From positions 1 through 5,837 of the forward strand of contig NJEF01000067.1 of the NCBI GenBank assembly GCA_002255065.1: a stretch of DNA of 5,837 nt, read 5' to 3'. The translations under genes were made by a program, and so were the position numbers. The DNA comes from Desulfurococcales archaeon ex4484_204. Its GTDB lineage: Archaea > Thermoproteota > Thermoprotei_A > Sulfolobales > NBVN01. Below the pieces are notes generated by a model. That model did not search any database. It was not told the origin of the DNA and saw only the letters and a program-made list of their open reading frames with translations. Positions within the stretch are counted from its first letter, which is position 1; every line of letters begins with the position of its first letter. Positions 1 to 5,837 of the stretch are shown here, one piece after another.

Positions 1-656
1 CTGGGAACAGCCCAGCAGCAGCCGTAGAACCACGCGAGCCTCGATGAAGGGTTTAACACCTTATCAAACCCCGTGAAAGCGTGGGAGACCGTGGTGAGGA
101 CTGCCTCAGCAACCTTACAGCTAAGCGTCCTGCAGCTAAACCTGGGGGCGTATGAGGCTATGCCCCCCAACGCTGCAGCTCTCCCTAGGAGGGGCCTTAA
201 GCAGCTGCCCTTAAGGGCTACGTCGGCATCGATGAATAGGAGGAGGCCCCCGCTAGACCTTAAGTAACCCCTATAGCATGCATAAACCTTGGGTGTCCAG
301 CCCTCAGGAACCCTCTCAACCCTCTCATACTTAACCACCCCTGGATACATGTTCATAAAGTCCAGCACGACCTCCGGAGTGCCATCGGTGCTGCCATCGT
401 CGACCACGACTACCTCATCAAGCCTAACCCTTTCCTGGCTCAGCAGGGCTTTAAGGAGGTGCCTCAACGTGTTGGCGCTATTCCTTACGGGCACTACAGC
501 TGTAACGCCCTCCCTGAGATCTTCATACACGTTAAGGGCTCTGCTGGATTTTATTAGCGAAACACTCCTCCCCAGGCAGTATAGAGCGTATACCCAGGTA
601 GCTAGGTCCGCTAAGAGGAGAGCTATCAGCACGGCGTTTAGTACCTCGCTAAGCAT
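1..656 (-). CDS. Membrane-anchored family 2 glycosyltransferase, N-terminal part
   Basis: The 218 visible codons are open to the left edge, so the C-terminus is missing. A hydrophobic segment at about residues 5-29 looks like a membrane anchor. A GT-A fold follows: TAVVPVRN at 52-59 (first beta strand), VVVVDDGSTDGT at 82-93 (nucleotide-sugar binding), GWTPK at 116-120, and FIDADV at 138-143, whose DxD pair would bind the metal and UDP- or GDP-sugar. The protein resembles membrane GT2 enzymes of the CrtQ-like type, which move a sugar to a lipid or polyprenol acceptor on the cytoplasmic face; donor and acceptor cannot be read from the sequence. The ATG at 656 is the first start after an in-frame TAG four codons upstream. 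The purine-rich GGAGGTGGA lies almost against it, so GTG at 632 (codon 9) is an alternative start. It is divergent from the CysH-family gene, and the flippase further along suggests a shared role in surface glycan synthesis (inference). Confidence 0.85.
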   Translation of the reverse strand, partial: MLSEVLNAVLIALLLADLATWVYALYCLGRSVSLIKSSRALNVYEDLREGVTAVVPVRNSANTLRHLLKALLSQERVRLDEVVVVDDGSTDGTPEVVLDFMNMYPGVVKYERVERVPEGWTPKVYACYRGYLRSSGGLLLFIDADVALKGSCLRPLLGRAAALGGIASYAPRFSCRTLSCKVAEAVLTTVSHAFTGFDKVLNPSSRLAWFYGCCWAVP

Positions 657-698
657 TCCACCTCCCTACTCACACGGATTGCTAGCTAGTGCAGCCAT

Positions 699-707
699 CT
701 TAAAAGC
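699..707 (-). promoter_or_regulatory. Candidate TATA box for the glycosyltransferase
   Basis: On the minus strand this reads GCTTTTAAG, close to the archaeal box A consensus. Its centre lies about 47 bases upstream of the ATG at 656. Archaeal transcription usually starts about 25 bases downstream of the box, which would give a leader of roughly 20 bases holding the GGAGGTGGA ribosome-binding-like sequence. A second AT-rich stretch at about 711-728 could serve instead. Confidence 0.4.
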
Positions 708-819
708 TACATATCTAGGAATATATCGCTTAATCCCGAGCGGTTAACAGCTTAGCATAGCTGTGTTTAAGCTTGTATACTGCTCTACGTTAAATTCTTA
801 TTAAACGGTGAGACCCTCA

Positions 820-827
820 TTAAATAT
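820..827 (+). promoter_or_regulatory. Candidate TATA box for the CysH-family gene
   Basis: TTAAATAT on the plus strand is a good archaeal TATA-like octamer. Start of transcription would be expected near 848-850, giving a leader of about 33 bases before the TTG at 883. A second candidate, TGTTTAAC at 834-841, would give a shorter leader. Neither can be chosen from sequence alone. Confidence 0.4.
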
Positions 828-882
828 GTGGGGTGTTTAACAACTGGGTTAGCGTGGCTAGCTCGGTGTAGGGCTGATAGTT

Positions 883-2235
883 TTGATTAGGGTTCTTGTT
901 AGGGGCAGTAAGGACGCCTCAGCGGTGAGGGCAGCTCTAGCGAGCTACTTAGGGGACCCTATGGTGAGGGTTGAGCACCTCAGGGGTGCTAGGGGGGATA
1001 AGTACTTTGAGAGGGTTGTGGAGGCTGTGAGGACCTACTCTGGGAAGGAGTTCGTTATAGTGTTAGCTGGGAAGAGGGACTACTGCAGGGAGCTCGAGGA
1101 TGAGGTCAGTAAGTATGAGCACGCTGTGTTGGTTAGGGTCGGTAAGGCTGACGTAAGGAACGCCATGCTCGGAGAAATCATCAGCTACCTCAACCTAGGT
1201 AAGGCGATGTTTAGGGCATCGCTCGGCTGGGATAGGCATGGTAAGTCATACCTGCTCAAGGTAGCGAGCAGTAAGATCATTCCAGGCCTTAAGGTAAGCC
1301 CCGGCATAGACACGTTCTTCATACCCGGCAACGGTGGTGTTAAGAACCTGGAGAGCCTGCTATCCCGCAGCCTATGTACCCTACCCCTAATAGTTAAGGG
1401 GCCTGCAGGGCTTCACGACGTCTACTTAGGGGACCTGAGGGTAGCATCCATTAGGGTTCCCGATAGGGGGGTGAGACCTGACGTGCTCTTCACCAGCAGT
1501 GATGTTGGGGGTTGCTGCGTAGGTTTAAGCGATGTTGCTTACAGGAACTCTAACGTGTTAAGCACTTATGAGGGCATCTCTATACGTTTCCTGAGGAGCG
1601 TGGATAGCGAGGTGGAGAACATCATCGTTCCGTGGTCCGGCGGTAAGGATAGCACTACTGTACTGCTCCTAGCGTTTAAGGCTTTTGGGAGGAGCTCCGT
1701 AAAGGCTGTATACGTTGACACCGGTGTTGACTTCCCCTTTAATAAGGAGTACGTTGAGGAGGTTTCCAGGCTTCTAGGCGTAGACGTTAGGTACGTAAGG
1801 GCCCCTGTAGTGGATGAGCTCCTCAGCGGTAGACCGCGCCCTACCCACGGAGATAGGTGGTGCACGATCCTTAAGCTTAAGGCGTTGAGCACCTTCATTA
1901 AGGAGGAGTTCAAGGGCTCCTCCCTAGTCATTATCGGTGATAGGGATGCGGAGTCCGCTGCTAGGTCTAGGCGCTCGCTGATTAGGGTTGATGGTGAGGG
2001 CGTGGTTAACGCCTACCCCATAAGGTTGTGGGGCGCTACCCACGTTCAGGCATACCTAGCGCTAAACGGGGTACCCCTAAACAAGCTCTACCTAGAGGGT
2101 TTTTACAGGATAGGGTGCTACATATGCCCGGCATTAAGGAGCTGGGAGCTCTACATACTTCTAAGAAGCGGGATTATGGAGGAGGTAGCGAAGCTCCCAT
2201 TCGGGAAGCTACTGCTAGGAGCGGGTAAGGGTTAG
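883..2235 (+). CDS. PAPS reductase (CysH)-family PP-loop protein with extended N-terminus
   Basis: This 450-residue protein ends in a PP-loop ATPase domain: SGGKDS at 252-257 binds the nucleotide phosphates, VYVDTGVDFP follows at about 275-284, RWCT at 325-328, GDRDAES at 352-358, and RIGCYICP at 409-416. The cysteines are C327, C412 and C415, spaced C-x84-C-x2-C. Family members reduce (P)APS or transfer sulfur after adenylation, and many related archaeal proteins are uncharacterised. The three cysteines could hold a [4Fe-4S] cluster (inference). Plant and bacterial APS reductases show a CC...CxxC pattern, so the first site is reduced here. Residues 1-240 match nothing I recognise, although they contain strand-rich segments and a Cys pair at 211-212. 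The start is TTG, since the upstream frame closes at a TAG at 859-861 and has no ATG or GTG after it; GGTG at 865-868 is a distant, weak ribosome-binding match. The product may be an assimilatory reductase or an RNA or cofactor thiolation enzyme; sulfate reduction is not established. Confidence 0.85.
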   Translation: MIRVLVRGSKDASAVRAALASYLGDPMVRVEHLRGARGDKYFERVVEAVRTYSGKEFVIVLAGKRDYCRELEDEVSKYEHAVLVRVGKADVRNAMLGEIISYLNLGKAMFRASLGWDRHGKSYLLKVASSKIIPGLKVSPGIDTFFIPGNGGVKNLESLLSRSLCTLPLIVKGPAGLHDVYLGDLRVASIRVPDRGVRPDVLFTSSDVGGCCVGLSDVAYRNSNVLSTYEGISIRFLRSVDSEVENIIVPWSGGKDSTTVLLLAFKAFGRSSVKAVYVDTGVDFPFNKEYVEEVSRLLGVDVRYVRAPVVDELLSGRPRPTHGDRWCTILKLKALSTFIKEEFKGSSLVIIGDRDAESAARSRRSLIRVDGEGVVNAYPIRLWGATHVQAYLALNGVPLNKLYLEGFYRIGCYICPALRSWELYILLRSGIMEEVAKLPFGKLLLGAGKG

Positions 2236-2292
2236 CCTGTAGAGCTAGAGCCGCCAGCTTCGAGGTGGTGTGGCAGCCGCCCTTACTTAAAA

Positions 2293-3666
2293 TTAAGCCC
2301 TCTTAAGCATTAAGCTCACTACAGCCTTAGCTGTAGCGATGAACTCCCCGAGCGTAAGTACCTTAAGTAAGTGCGTAACTAGCGTAGCGATAACTAGCGA
2401 TGCAGCTGCTAGCACCGGCGTAGGTATGGGTGCTAGGGATAGCAGCGCTATTAACGCGTGGGTGGACCAGGTGATAGCGAGCTCCCTAGCCCGTATGCCG
2501 TGCTTAGCTATGAGTAGGGGTAATGGGGCTATGTTAGCTGTGAGGAATGATGCTGCAGCGCCTTCAAGCCCGTACGACTTCGCTAGTATGGGTAGGGTTG
2601 CTACGAGGAGCGCGAGCCTTACAGCCCCGAGCACGGCTACGTCAGCCATCCTGCCCTCCTTGTTAAGCCTCATTAAACCGGCGATTAAGGCGGTCATCGG
2701 GGCTATAGCTAGTACGAGGATCTTGAGGGCTGAGGAGCCGGTGACCAGGGCCGGGTTTATTAGGTGAAGTATAGCTGCTGGTGCTGCTAGCACTAGCGCT
2801 ACAATCGGTGTAACAACCCCTAAGCTTATCCTTAAGGTGTCGGAGAACGGGTCGCTTCCACGCCTTATACCTATGGGTAGGGAGGCGCTTATTAAGGCGT
2901 TAGGGACCGCGAACACCGTCAGCATCACCATGAAGGCTATGTAGAGGATCCCTGTAAGGGGTGCCTCACCAACTAAGTACGCAAACATGTAGACGTTCAG
3001 CATCGTTATCAGCTGGCCCGATATCACGAAGGGATAGTTAGAGTAGGTTAGCTTGAGTATGGTGCCCAAACCCCTAACCCTAAGGGGTGATGCAGCGGAT
3101 GTTAAGGCTATGAGCAGGGATGCCGCTATAGCTACCAGGAAGTAGGCTAGGTACCCGATGAGCACTGAGAGCGCTCCTAAGCCTGCTAGGGCAGCTGCTA
3201 CGCCAACAGCTAGCTTAGCTAGGGAGCCAGCGGTAACAGCTGTGAAGAAGCCTGAAAACCTCTCGAAGCCTAGGAGGCCCTGAGTCGTAGCTATTGACGC
3301 TACGGACAGGGCTGCTAGGGCAGCTGCTACACCTGCGAAGCCGCCGTAACCCAGGACCGTGACTGCAGGGATCGCTAGGAGGGCTGATACCGTTCCAAGC
3401 ATTACCGAGACCGCTAGAGCAGCCCCATACGCTGGGAAGCCCTCAGCAGCTACTTCACGCATTACCGCTATGTTGAGCCCAGCACTAGGCAGTATAGCGA
3501 AGAGGGTTGCAGCGCTAAACACCGATGTAGCGACACCGACCGCCTCAATACCAGCGATCCTAGCTACTACCACCCAGAACACAAAGCCCGTAACCGATAT
3601 AACTATATTGCCCAGGAAGAGCCACGTACCGCCAGTAACGGCTTCAGCGACGTCCCTCCTTAGCAA
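2293..3666 (-). CDS. Wzx-type polysaccharide/lipid-linked oligosaccharide flippase
   Basis: The 457-residue product is hydrophobic throughout, with about 12-14 likely membrane helices separated by short polar loops. The N-terminus has the usual layout of the MOP superfamily polysaccharide transporters: a short basic start (LRRD at 2-5), a first helix with GGTWLFLGN at 12-20, then WVVVARIAG and a VG-A motif leading into helix 2. Length is normal for the family (about 400-500). Such proteins move polyprenol-linked glycans across the cytoplasmic membrane for surface glycan or N-glycan assembly; the substrate is not visible. The start is TTG, because an in-frame TAG lies four codons upstream with no better start between. 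The gene converges on the CysH-family gene across 57 bases. It lies downstream of the oxidoreductase remnant on the same strand, which suggests an older glycan gene group (inference). Some members of this superfamily transport other lipids, so function is assigned at family level only. Confidence 0.85.
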   Translation of the reverse strand: MLRRDVAEAVTGGTWLFLGNIVISVTGFVFWVVVARIAGIEAVGVATSVFSAATLFAILPSAGLNIAVMREVAAEGFPAYGAALAVSVMLGTVSALLAIPAVTVLGYGGFAGVAAALAALSVASIATTQGLLGFERFSGFFTAVTAGSLAKLAVGVAAALAGLGALSVLIGYLAYFLVAIAASLLIALTSAASPLRVRGLGTILKLTYSNYPFVISGQLITMLNVYMFAYLVGEAPLTGILYIAFMVMLTVFAVPNALISASLPIGIRRGSDPFSDTLRISLGVVTPIVALVLAAPAAILHLINPALVTGSSALKILVLAIAPMTALIAGLMRLNKEGRMADVAVLGAVRLALLVATLPILAKSYGLEGAAASFLTANIAPLPLLIAKHGIRARELAITWSTHALIALLSLAPIPTPVLAAASLVIATLVTHLLKVLTLGEFIATAKAVVSLMLKRA

Positions 3667-3696
3667 CGACCTACCCTAAGCGGAGGGGGAGGACGC

Positions 3697-3704
3697 AAAT
3701 ATAT
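3697..3704 (-). promoter_or_regulatory. Candidate TATA box for the flippase gene
   Basis: On the minus strand this reads ATATATTT, centred about 34 bases upstream of the TTG at 3666. The expected transcription start would fall near 3674, so the message would be nearly leaderless. That fits the poor ribosome-binding match in front of this TTG. Confidence 0.45.
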
Positions 3705-3743
3705 CGTTTACGCTTACAGCCCGGCGCTATGGTCGCTGCATAC

Positions 3744-4318
3744 CTAGCCCACCTTAACAACCCGCTGAGTTCTCGCCGACTCGTATATCGCGTCAACTAC
3801 CTTATGGACGTACACCTCATCCCTCCCGTCCACACACGGCCTCCAACCATTTAATTACCGAGTCTAGGAAGTGCCTTAGCTTGTTGAGGTACACCACCTC
3901 TAGAGATCGCTAAACACCCCCTCCTTTAAAGTCTTACCCATACACGATATCCCGTACTCCCCGCTTAGGTAGCCCTCACAGGCCACCGTGCCGTTAACTA
4001 CCTGCACCCCCCGCCTACGCCACCTATGGCTCGTAGTCCGCGAGCGCTCAAGCACCGATACACCGCCGCCCTCATGCCTCACCAAGACTGCTACGTTGCC
4101 CTCAACAGTTATGTCGCTCCTTAACCTATGCGTTACTGCGTAAACCTCCCTCACCCTCCCAGCGTACCAGTAGAACGTGTACAGCACGTGCATCGTGTTC
4201 TCATCAACCACGCCCCTGGAGAGCTTTACGTCTGTGACCCACTCCATCAGCGGCATCCGAGTTGCTCGGTAAGGACGGGCCTTCTGCAGACATAACGGAC
4301 AACACTTGCATAGCCCAT
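3744..4318 (-). pseudogene. Gfo/Idh/MocA-family oxidoreductase, decayed C-terminal half
   Basis: Three reading-frame pieces join into a recognisable C-terminal domain of an NAD(P)-dependent sugar oxidoreductase. Piece A (about 4283 to 3903) contains GVVDENTMHVLY, REVYAVTHRLRSDITVEGN and a GGG-SVLE stretch, and ends at an in-frame TAG at 3902-3900. Piece B (3900 to 3853) reads EVVYLNKLRHFLDSVI, the family's typical 'HFxDxVI' helix. Piece C (3851 to the TAG at 3746-3744) continues with NGWRPCVDGRDEVY and ends IYESARTQRVVKVG. Joining A to B needs a two-base skip (or one missing base), and B to C an extra A in the AAA at 3852-3850. A third frame at 4318 to about 4280 (MGYASVVRYVCRR) may continue the homology upstream, but this is weak. 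The N-terminal Rossmann half is absent. Disruptions at two or three separate points plus truncation argue for real decay rather than one sequencing error. Members oxidise or reduce sugars or nucleotide sugars; the original substrate is unknown. Confidence 0.75.
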
Positions 4319-4383
4319 ACTTAAGGCCATGTATGTAGGACATTTTAGAGGGGCGGTAATTGTTTAGATAGTTCTTACCGCAC

Positions 4384-4392
4384 AATTATAAG
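4384..4392 (+). promoter_or_regulatory. Candidate TATA box for the SIS-nagA operon
   Basis: AATTATAAG on the plus strand lies about 34 bases upstream of the ATG at 4422, which predicts a transcription start near 4414. GGTGG at 4413-4417, four bases before the ATG, resembles an archaeal ribosome-binding site, although it would sit at the very 5' end of the message. A second TTATAA at 4401-4406 is too close to the start codon to serve this gene in the usual geometry. Confidence 0.45.
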
Positions 4393-4421
4393 CTAGCTCG
4401 TTATAACTTACCGGTGGCCCT

Positions 4422-5129
4422 ATGGACTATGGGGAGCATTTTAAAGCTATAATATCGTCGTTAATCGTCAGGTTCGTTTCGGAGGGGCTGGACATCGTGA
4501 GGAGGGCGTTTAGAGCTGTTGCCGACGCCTTTGTGGGTGGGGGCGTGCTCCACGTTATTGGGGCGGGTCACTCAGCAACCATTGCTGAGGAGCTGTCTTT
4601 CAGGGTTGGGGGGCTAGCTCCCGTTAACCCATTCATGGATACCAACATAAACGTCTCCCACAGCGCGCACCTCTCAACACTTCTTGAGGGGGTGAGGAGG
4701 TATGCTGAAGCCCTGCTAAGGGCTAGGGGGGTTAGGAGCGGGGACGTAGTTCTAGTGGTATCAACGAGTGGTGTTAACACATTCCCTGTAGAGGCCGCCT
4801 TAAGGGCTAGGGCTATCGGGATTACGTTGAGGGAGTACTCATTGAAGCCTAGCCTTAGGAACCCGTGGGGGAGGAGGCTGTTCGAGGTCGTTGACATAGC
4901 TATAGATAGTAAGGTGCCGCCGGAGGACGCCGCTCTAAGCATTCCCGGGCTAGCTGTTAAGGTAGCACCCGTATCAACGATCCTTAACTCTTTCATAGCC
5001 GGCCTCATAGTGGCCTACAGCGTTGACTACCTAGTTAAGCCAGGCGTTAAGCTACCTGTATGGCTGAGCACCCACCTACTGGGTGCGGGCGAGCACAACA
5101 AGGAGCTATTTAGGGCCTACGCCCCCTAA
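4422..5129 (+). CDS. SIS-domain sugar-phosphate-binding protein (UPF0309-like)
   Basis: The 235-residue product is a single SIS (sugar isomerase) domain, the size of the UPF0309/SIS_13-type proteins. Visible hallmarks are an amphipathic N-terminal helix region, HVIGAGHSATIAEE at 44-57 (glycine-rich loop plus acidic helix), GGLAPVNP at about 63-70, and VVSTSGVN at 112-119, the Ser/Thr-rich loop that binds the sugar phosphate. APVSTILNSF at about 182-191 is a conserved C-terminal helix. SIS domains bind phosphorylated sugars and serve as isomerases, deaminases, etherases or regulator sensors. There is no DNA-binding domain here, so an enzyme is more likely. nagA starts 33 bases after the tandem TAA TAA stop, so the pair is probably co-transcribed. 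By context the substrate may be glucosamine-6-P or an N-acetylated hexosamine phosphate; deamination to fructose-6-P is a reasonable but unproven guess. The ATG at 4422 is preceded by GGTGG. Confidence 0.85.
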   Translation: MDYGEHFKAIISSLIVRFVSEGLDIVRRAFRAVADAFVGGGVLHVIGAGHSATIAEELSFRVGGLAPVNPFMDTNINVSHSAHLSTLLEGVRRYAEALLRARGVRSGDVVLVVSTSGVNTFPVEAALRARAIGITLREYSLKPSLRNPWGRRLFEVVDIAIDSKVPPEDAALSIPGLAVKVAPVSTILNSFIAGLIVAYSVDYLVKPGVKLPVWLSTHLLGAGEHNKELFRAYAP

Positions 5130-5162
5130 TAAAGCTACTATAGCGCTCAGAGGCGTCTGGCT

Positions 5163-5837
5163 ATGGGTAGGGCCATCATCTATGCTGGCAGGGTCGTCAC
5201 ACCGTTCACCACCCTTAGGAACGCCTTAATAGAGGTTAGGGACGGCATCGTAGCCGACGTGTGTGAGGGGTGTGGTAGCGCGGGAAGCGGTATCAACTAC
5301 AGGGACTACATAGTGATCCCGGGGATCCTCGACACCCACATCCACGGCATTAAGGGATTCGACGTGAATAGTGGTAGGGCCAGCGACATCCTGGGCATGT
5401 CTAGGAGCCTCGTTGAGCACGGCGTTACCGGCTTCGTTCCATCAACTGTTACAGCACCTTACGACGAGCTCGTTAAGGTGTGTAGGGCCGTATCGGAGGC
5501 GTTTAAGGAGTGGTCCACTAGTGCGCCCCAAGGTGCTAGGGTCTTGGGGCTCCACTTGGAGGGCCCTTACATCAACCCCGAGAAGAAGGGGGCTCAGAAC
5601 CCCGAGTTCACTAGGGAGGCGAGCTTTAGGGAGGTCCTCGAGTACTTTAAGGCATCCAACGGGTTGCTGAGAATGATTACACTAGCCCCCGAGGTTAAGG
5701 GCGCTCTAGAAATTGTGGGCAGGGTTTCCGCCCTCGGTGTGGTGGTGAGCTTAGGGCACTCAAACGCTGACTACGAAACAGCTGTTAAGGCTGTGAGAAG
5801 GGGGGCTACTAGGGCGACACACCTATTTAACGCTATG
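5163..5837 (+). CDS. nagA: N-acetylglucosamine-6-phosphate deacetylase, N-terminal part
   Basis: The frame runs open for 225 codons to the right edge; the family is about 380 residues, so roughly the last 40% is missing. The enzyme hydrolyses GlcNAc-6-P to GlcN-6-P and acetate in the cytoplasm and belongs to the amidohydrolase superfamily. The landmarks occur in order: IPGILDTHIHG at 52-62 with H59 and H61, VTGFVPST at about 92-99, HLEGPYINPEKKGAQNP at 131-147 with metal ligand E133, TLAPE at about 175-179, SLGHSNA at 196-202 with H199, and THLFNAM at 219-225 with H220. HxH is retained, as in binuclear enzymes such as B. subtilis NagA; E. coli NagA lacks these two histidines. The catalytic Asp lies beyond the window. 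ATG 5163 has AGAGG at 5149-5153 at suitable spacing. A CEGC pair at 34-37 near the N-terminus is unusual but probably structural. The gene follows the SIS gene by 33 bases. Confidence 0.92.
   Translation, partial: MGRAIIYAGRVVTPFTTLRNALIEVRDGIVADVCEGCGSAGSGINYRDYIVIPGILDTHIHGIKGFDVNSGRASDILGMSRSLVEHGVTGFVPSTVTAPYDELVKVCRAVSEAFKEWSTSAPQGARVLGLHLEGPYINPEKKGAQNPEFTREASFREVLEYFKASNGLLRMITLAPEVKGALEIVGRVSALGVVVSLGHSNADYETAVKAVRRGATRATHLFNAM

Larger units (their letters stand above)
657..882. other. Divergent intergenic region
   Basis: These 226 bases separate two divergent genes and are clearly more AT-rich than the flanking coding DNA. I see no convincing small ORF, RNA gene or long inverted repeat in them. 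They hold a TATA-like candidate for each direction, so the two genes appear to have separate promoters. Confidence 0.6.

Noticed and set aside
679..687. Repeated GCTAGCT motifs in several places as a possible regulatory element
   Set aside because: The motif also occurs inside coding regions (near 4613 and 4948) and the sequence is generally rich in CTAG, so it looks like composition rather than an operator.
289..747. Plus-strand ORF of 152 codons opposite the glycosyltransferase
   Set aside because: It is antisense to clear GT2 motifs, has a Ser/Thr/Leu-rich composition typical of a shadow frame, and shows no family features.
1566..1931. Minus-strand ORF of 121 codons inside the CysH-family gene
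   Set aside because: It lies entirely opposite the PP-loop domain, whose motifs are conserved; it is a shadow of that gene.
2236..2292. Possible transcription terminator between the convergent genes
   Set aside because: There is only a four-T run on the minus strand and a short CTTAA/TTAAG pair with a two-base loop. This is too weak to call, although a terminator would be expected here.
2339..2767. Plus-strand ORFs inside the flippase gene (also 3359-3679)
   Set aside because: They are antisense to a continuous membrane protein, are Ala/Ser/Thr-rich, and have no recognisable domain or ribosome-binding site.
3900..4385. A 161-codon minus-strand ORF as an intact hypothetical gene
   Set aside because: Its middle and end are a piece of Gfo/Idh/MocA homology that continues past its stop in other frames. 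Its first residues match nothing, and its ATG overlaps the TATA-like box of the plus-strand operon.
4568..5008. Minus-strand ORF opposite the SIS gene, and small ORFs at 5226-5420 and 5371-5670 within nagA
   Set aside because: All overlap strong family motifs in the real frame and show no independent coding signs.

Overview
This window looks like chromosomal DNA from a thermophilic archaeon, most likely in the Thermoproteota/TACK group. The evidence is indirect. Arginine codons are mostly AGG, TTG is used as a start codon twice, TATA-like boxes lie about 25-45 bases upstream of several start codons, and the CysH-family protein has an archaeal-type layout. I cannot name a genus.

Layout: (1) 1-656, minus strand: the N-terminal part of a membrane-anchored family 2 glycosyltransferase, cut by the left edge. 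(2) 657-882: a divergent intergenic region with a candidate promoter for each flanking gene. (3) 883-2235, plus strand: a PP-loop protein of the PAPS reductase (CysH) family, with a long unrecognised N-terminal region and a three-cysteine C-terminal motif. (4) 2293-3666, minus strand: a multi-membrane-span flippase of the Wzx/polysaccharide-export type, converging on the PP-loop gene across 57 bases. (5) 3744 to about 4318, minus strand: the decayed C-terminal half of a Gfo/Idh/MocA-family oxidoreductase, with at least two frameshifts and no Rossmann half. (6) 4422-5129 and 5163-5837, plus strand: a probable two-gene operon of a SIS-domain sugar-phosphate protein and NagA (N-acetylglucosamine-6-phosphate deacetylase), the latter cut by the right edge.

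Two themes emerge. The glycosyltransferase, the flippase and perhaps the dead oxidoreductase fit surface glycan or glycolipid assembly. The SIS-nagA pair fits use or recycling of N-acetylated amino sugars: NagA would remove the acetyl group from GlcNAc-6-P, and the SIS protein may isomerise or deaminate the product. The CysH-family gene has its own apparent promoter and no obvious link to either theme. I saw no RNA genes, CRISPR array or insertion sequence. The points most worth following up are the PP-loop protein's architecture, the SIS-nagA pairing in an apparent archaeon, and the well-readable pseudogene next to it.
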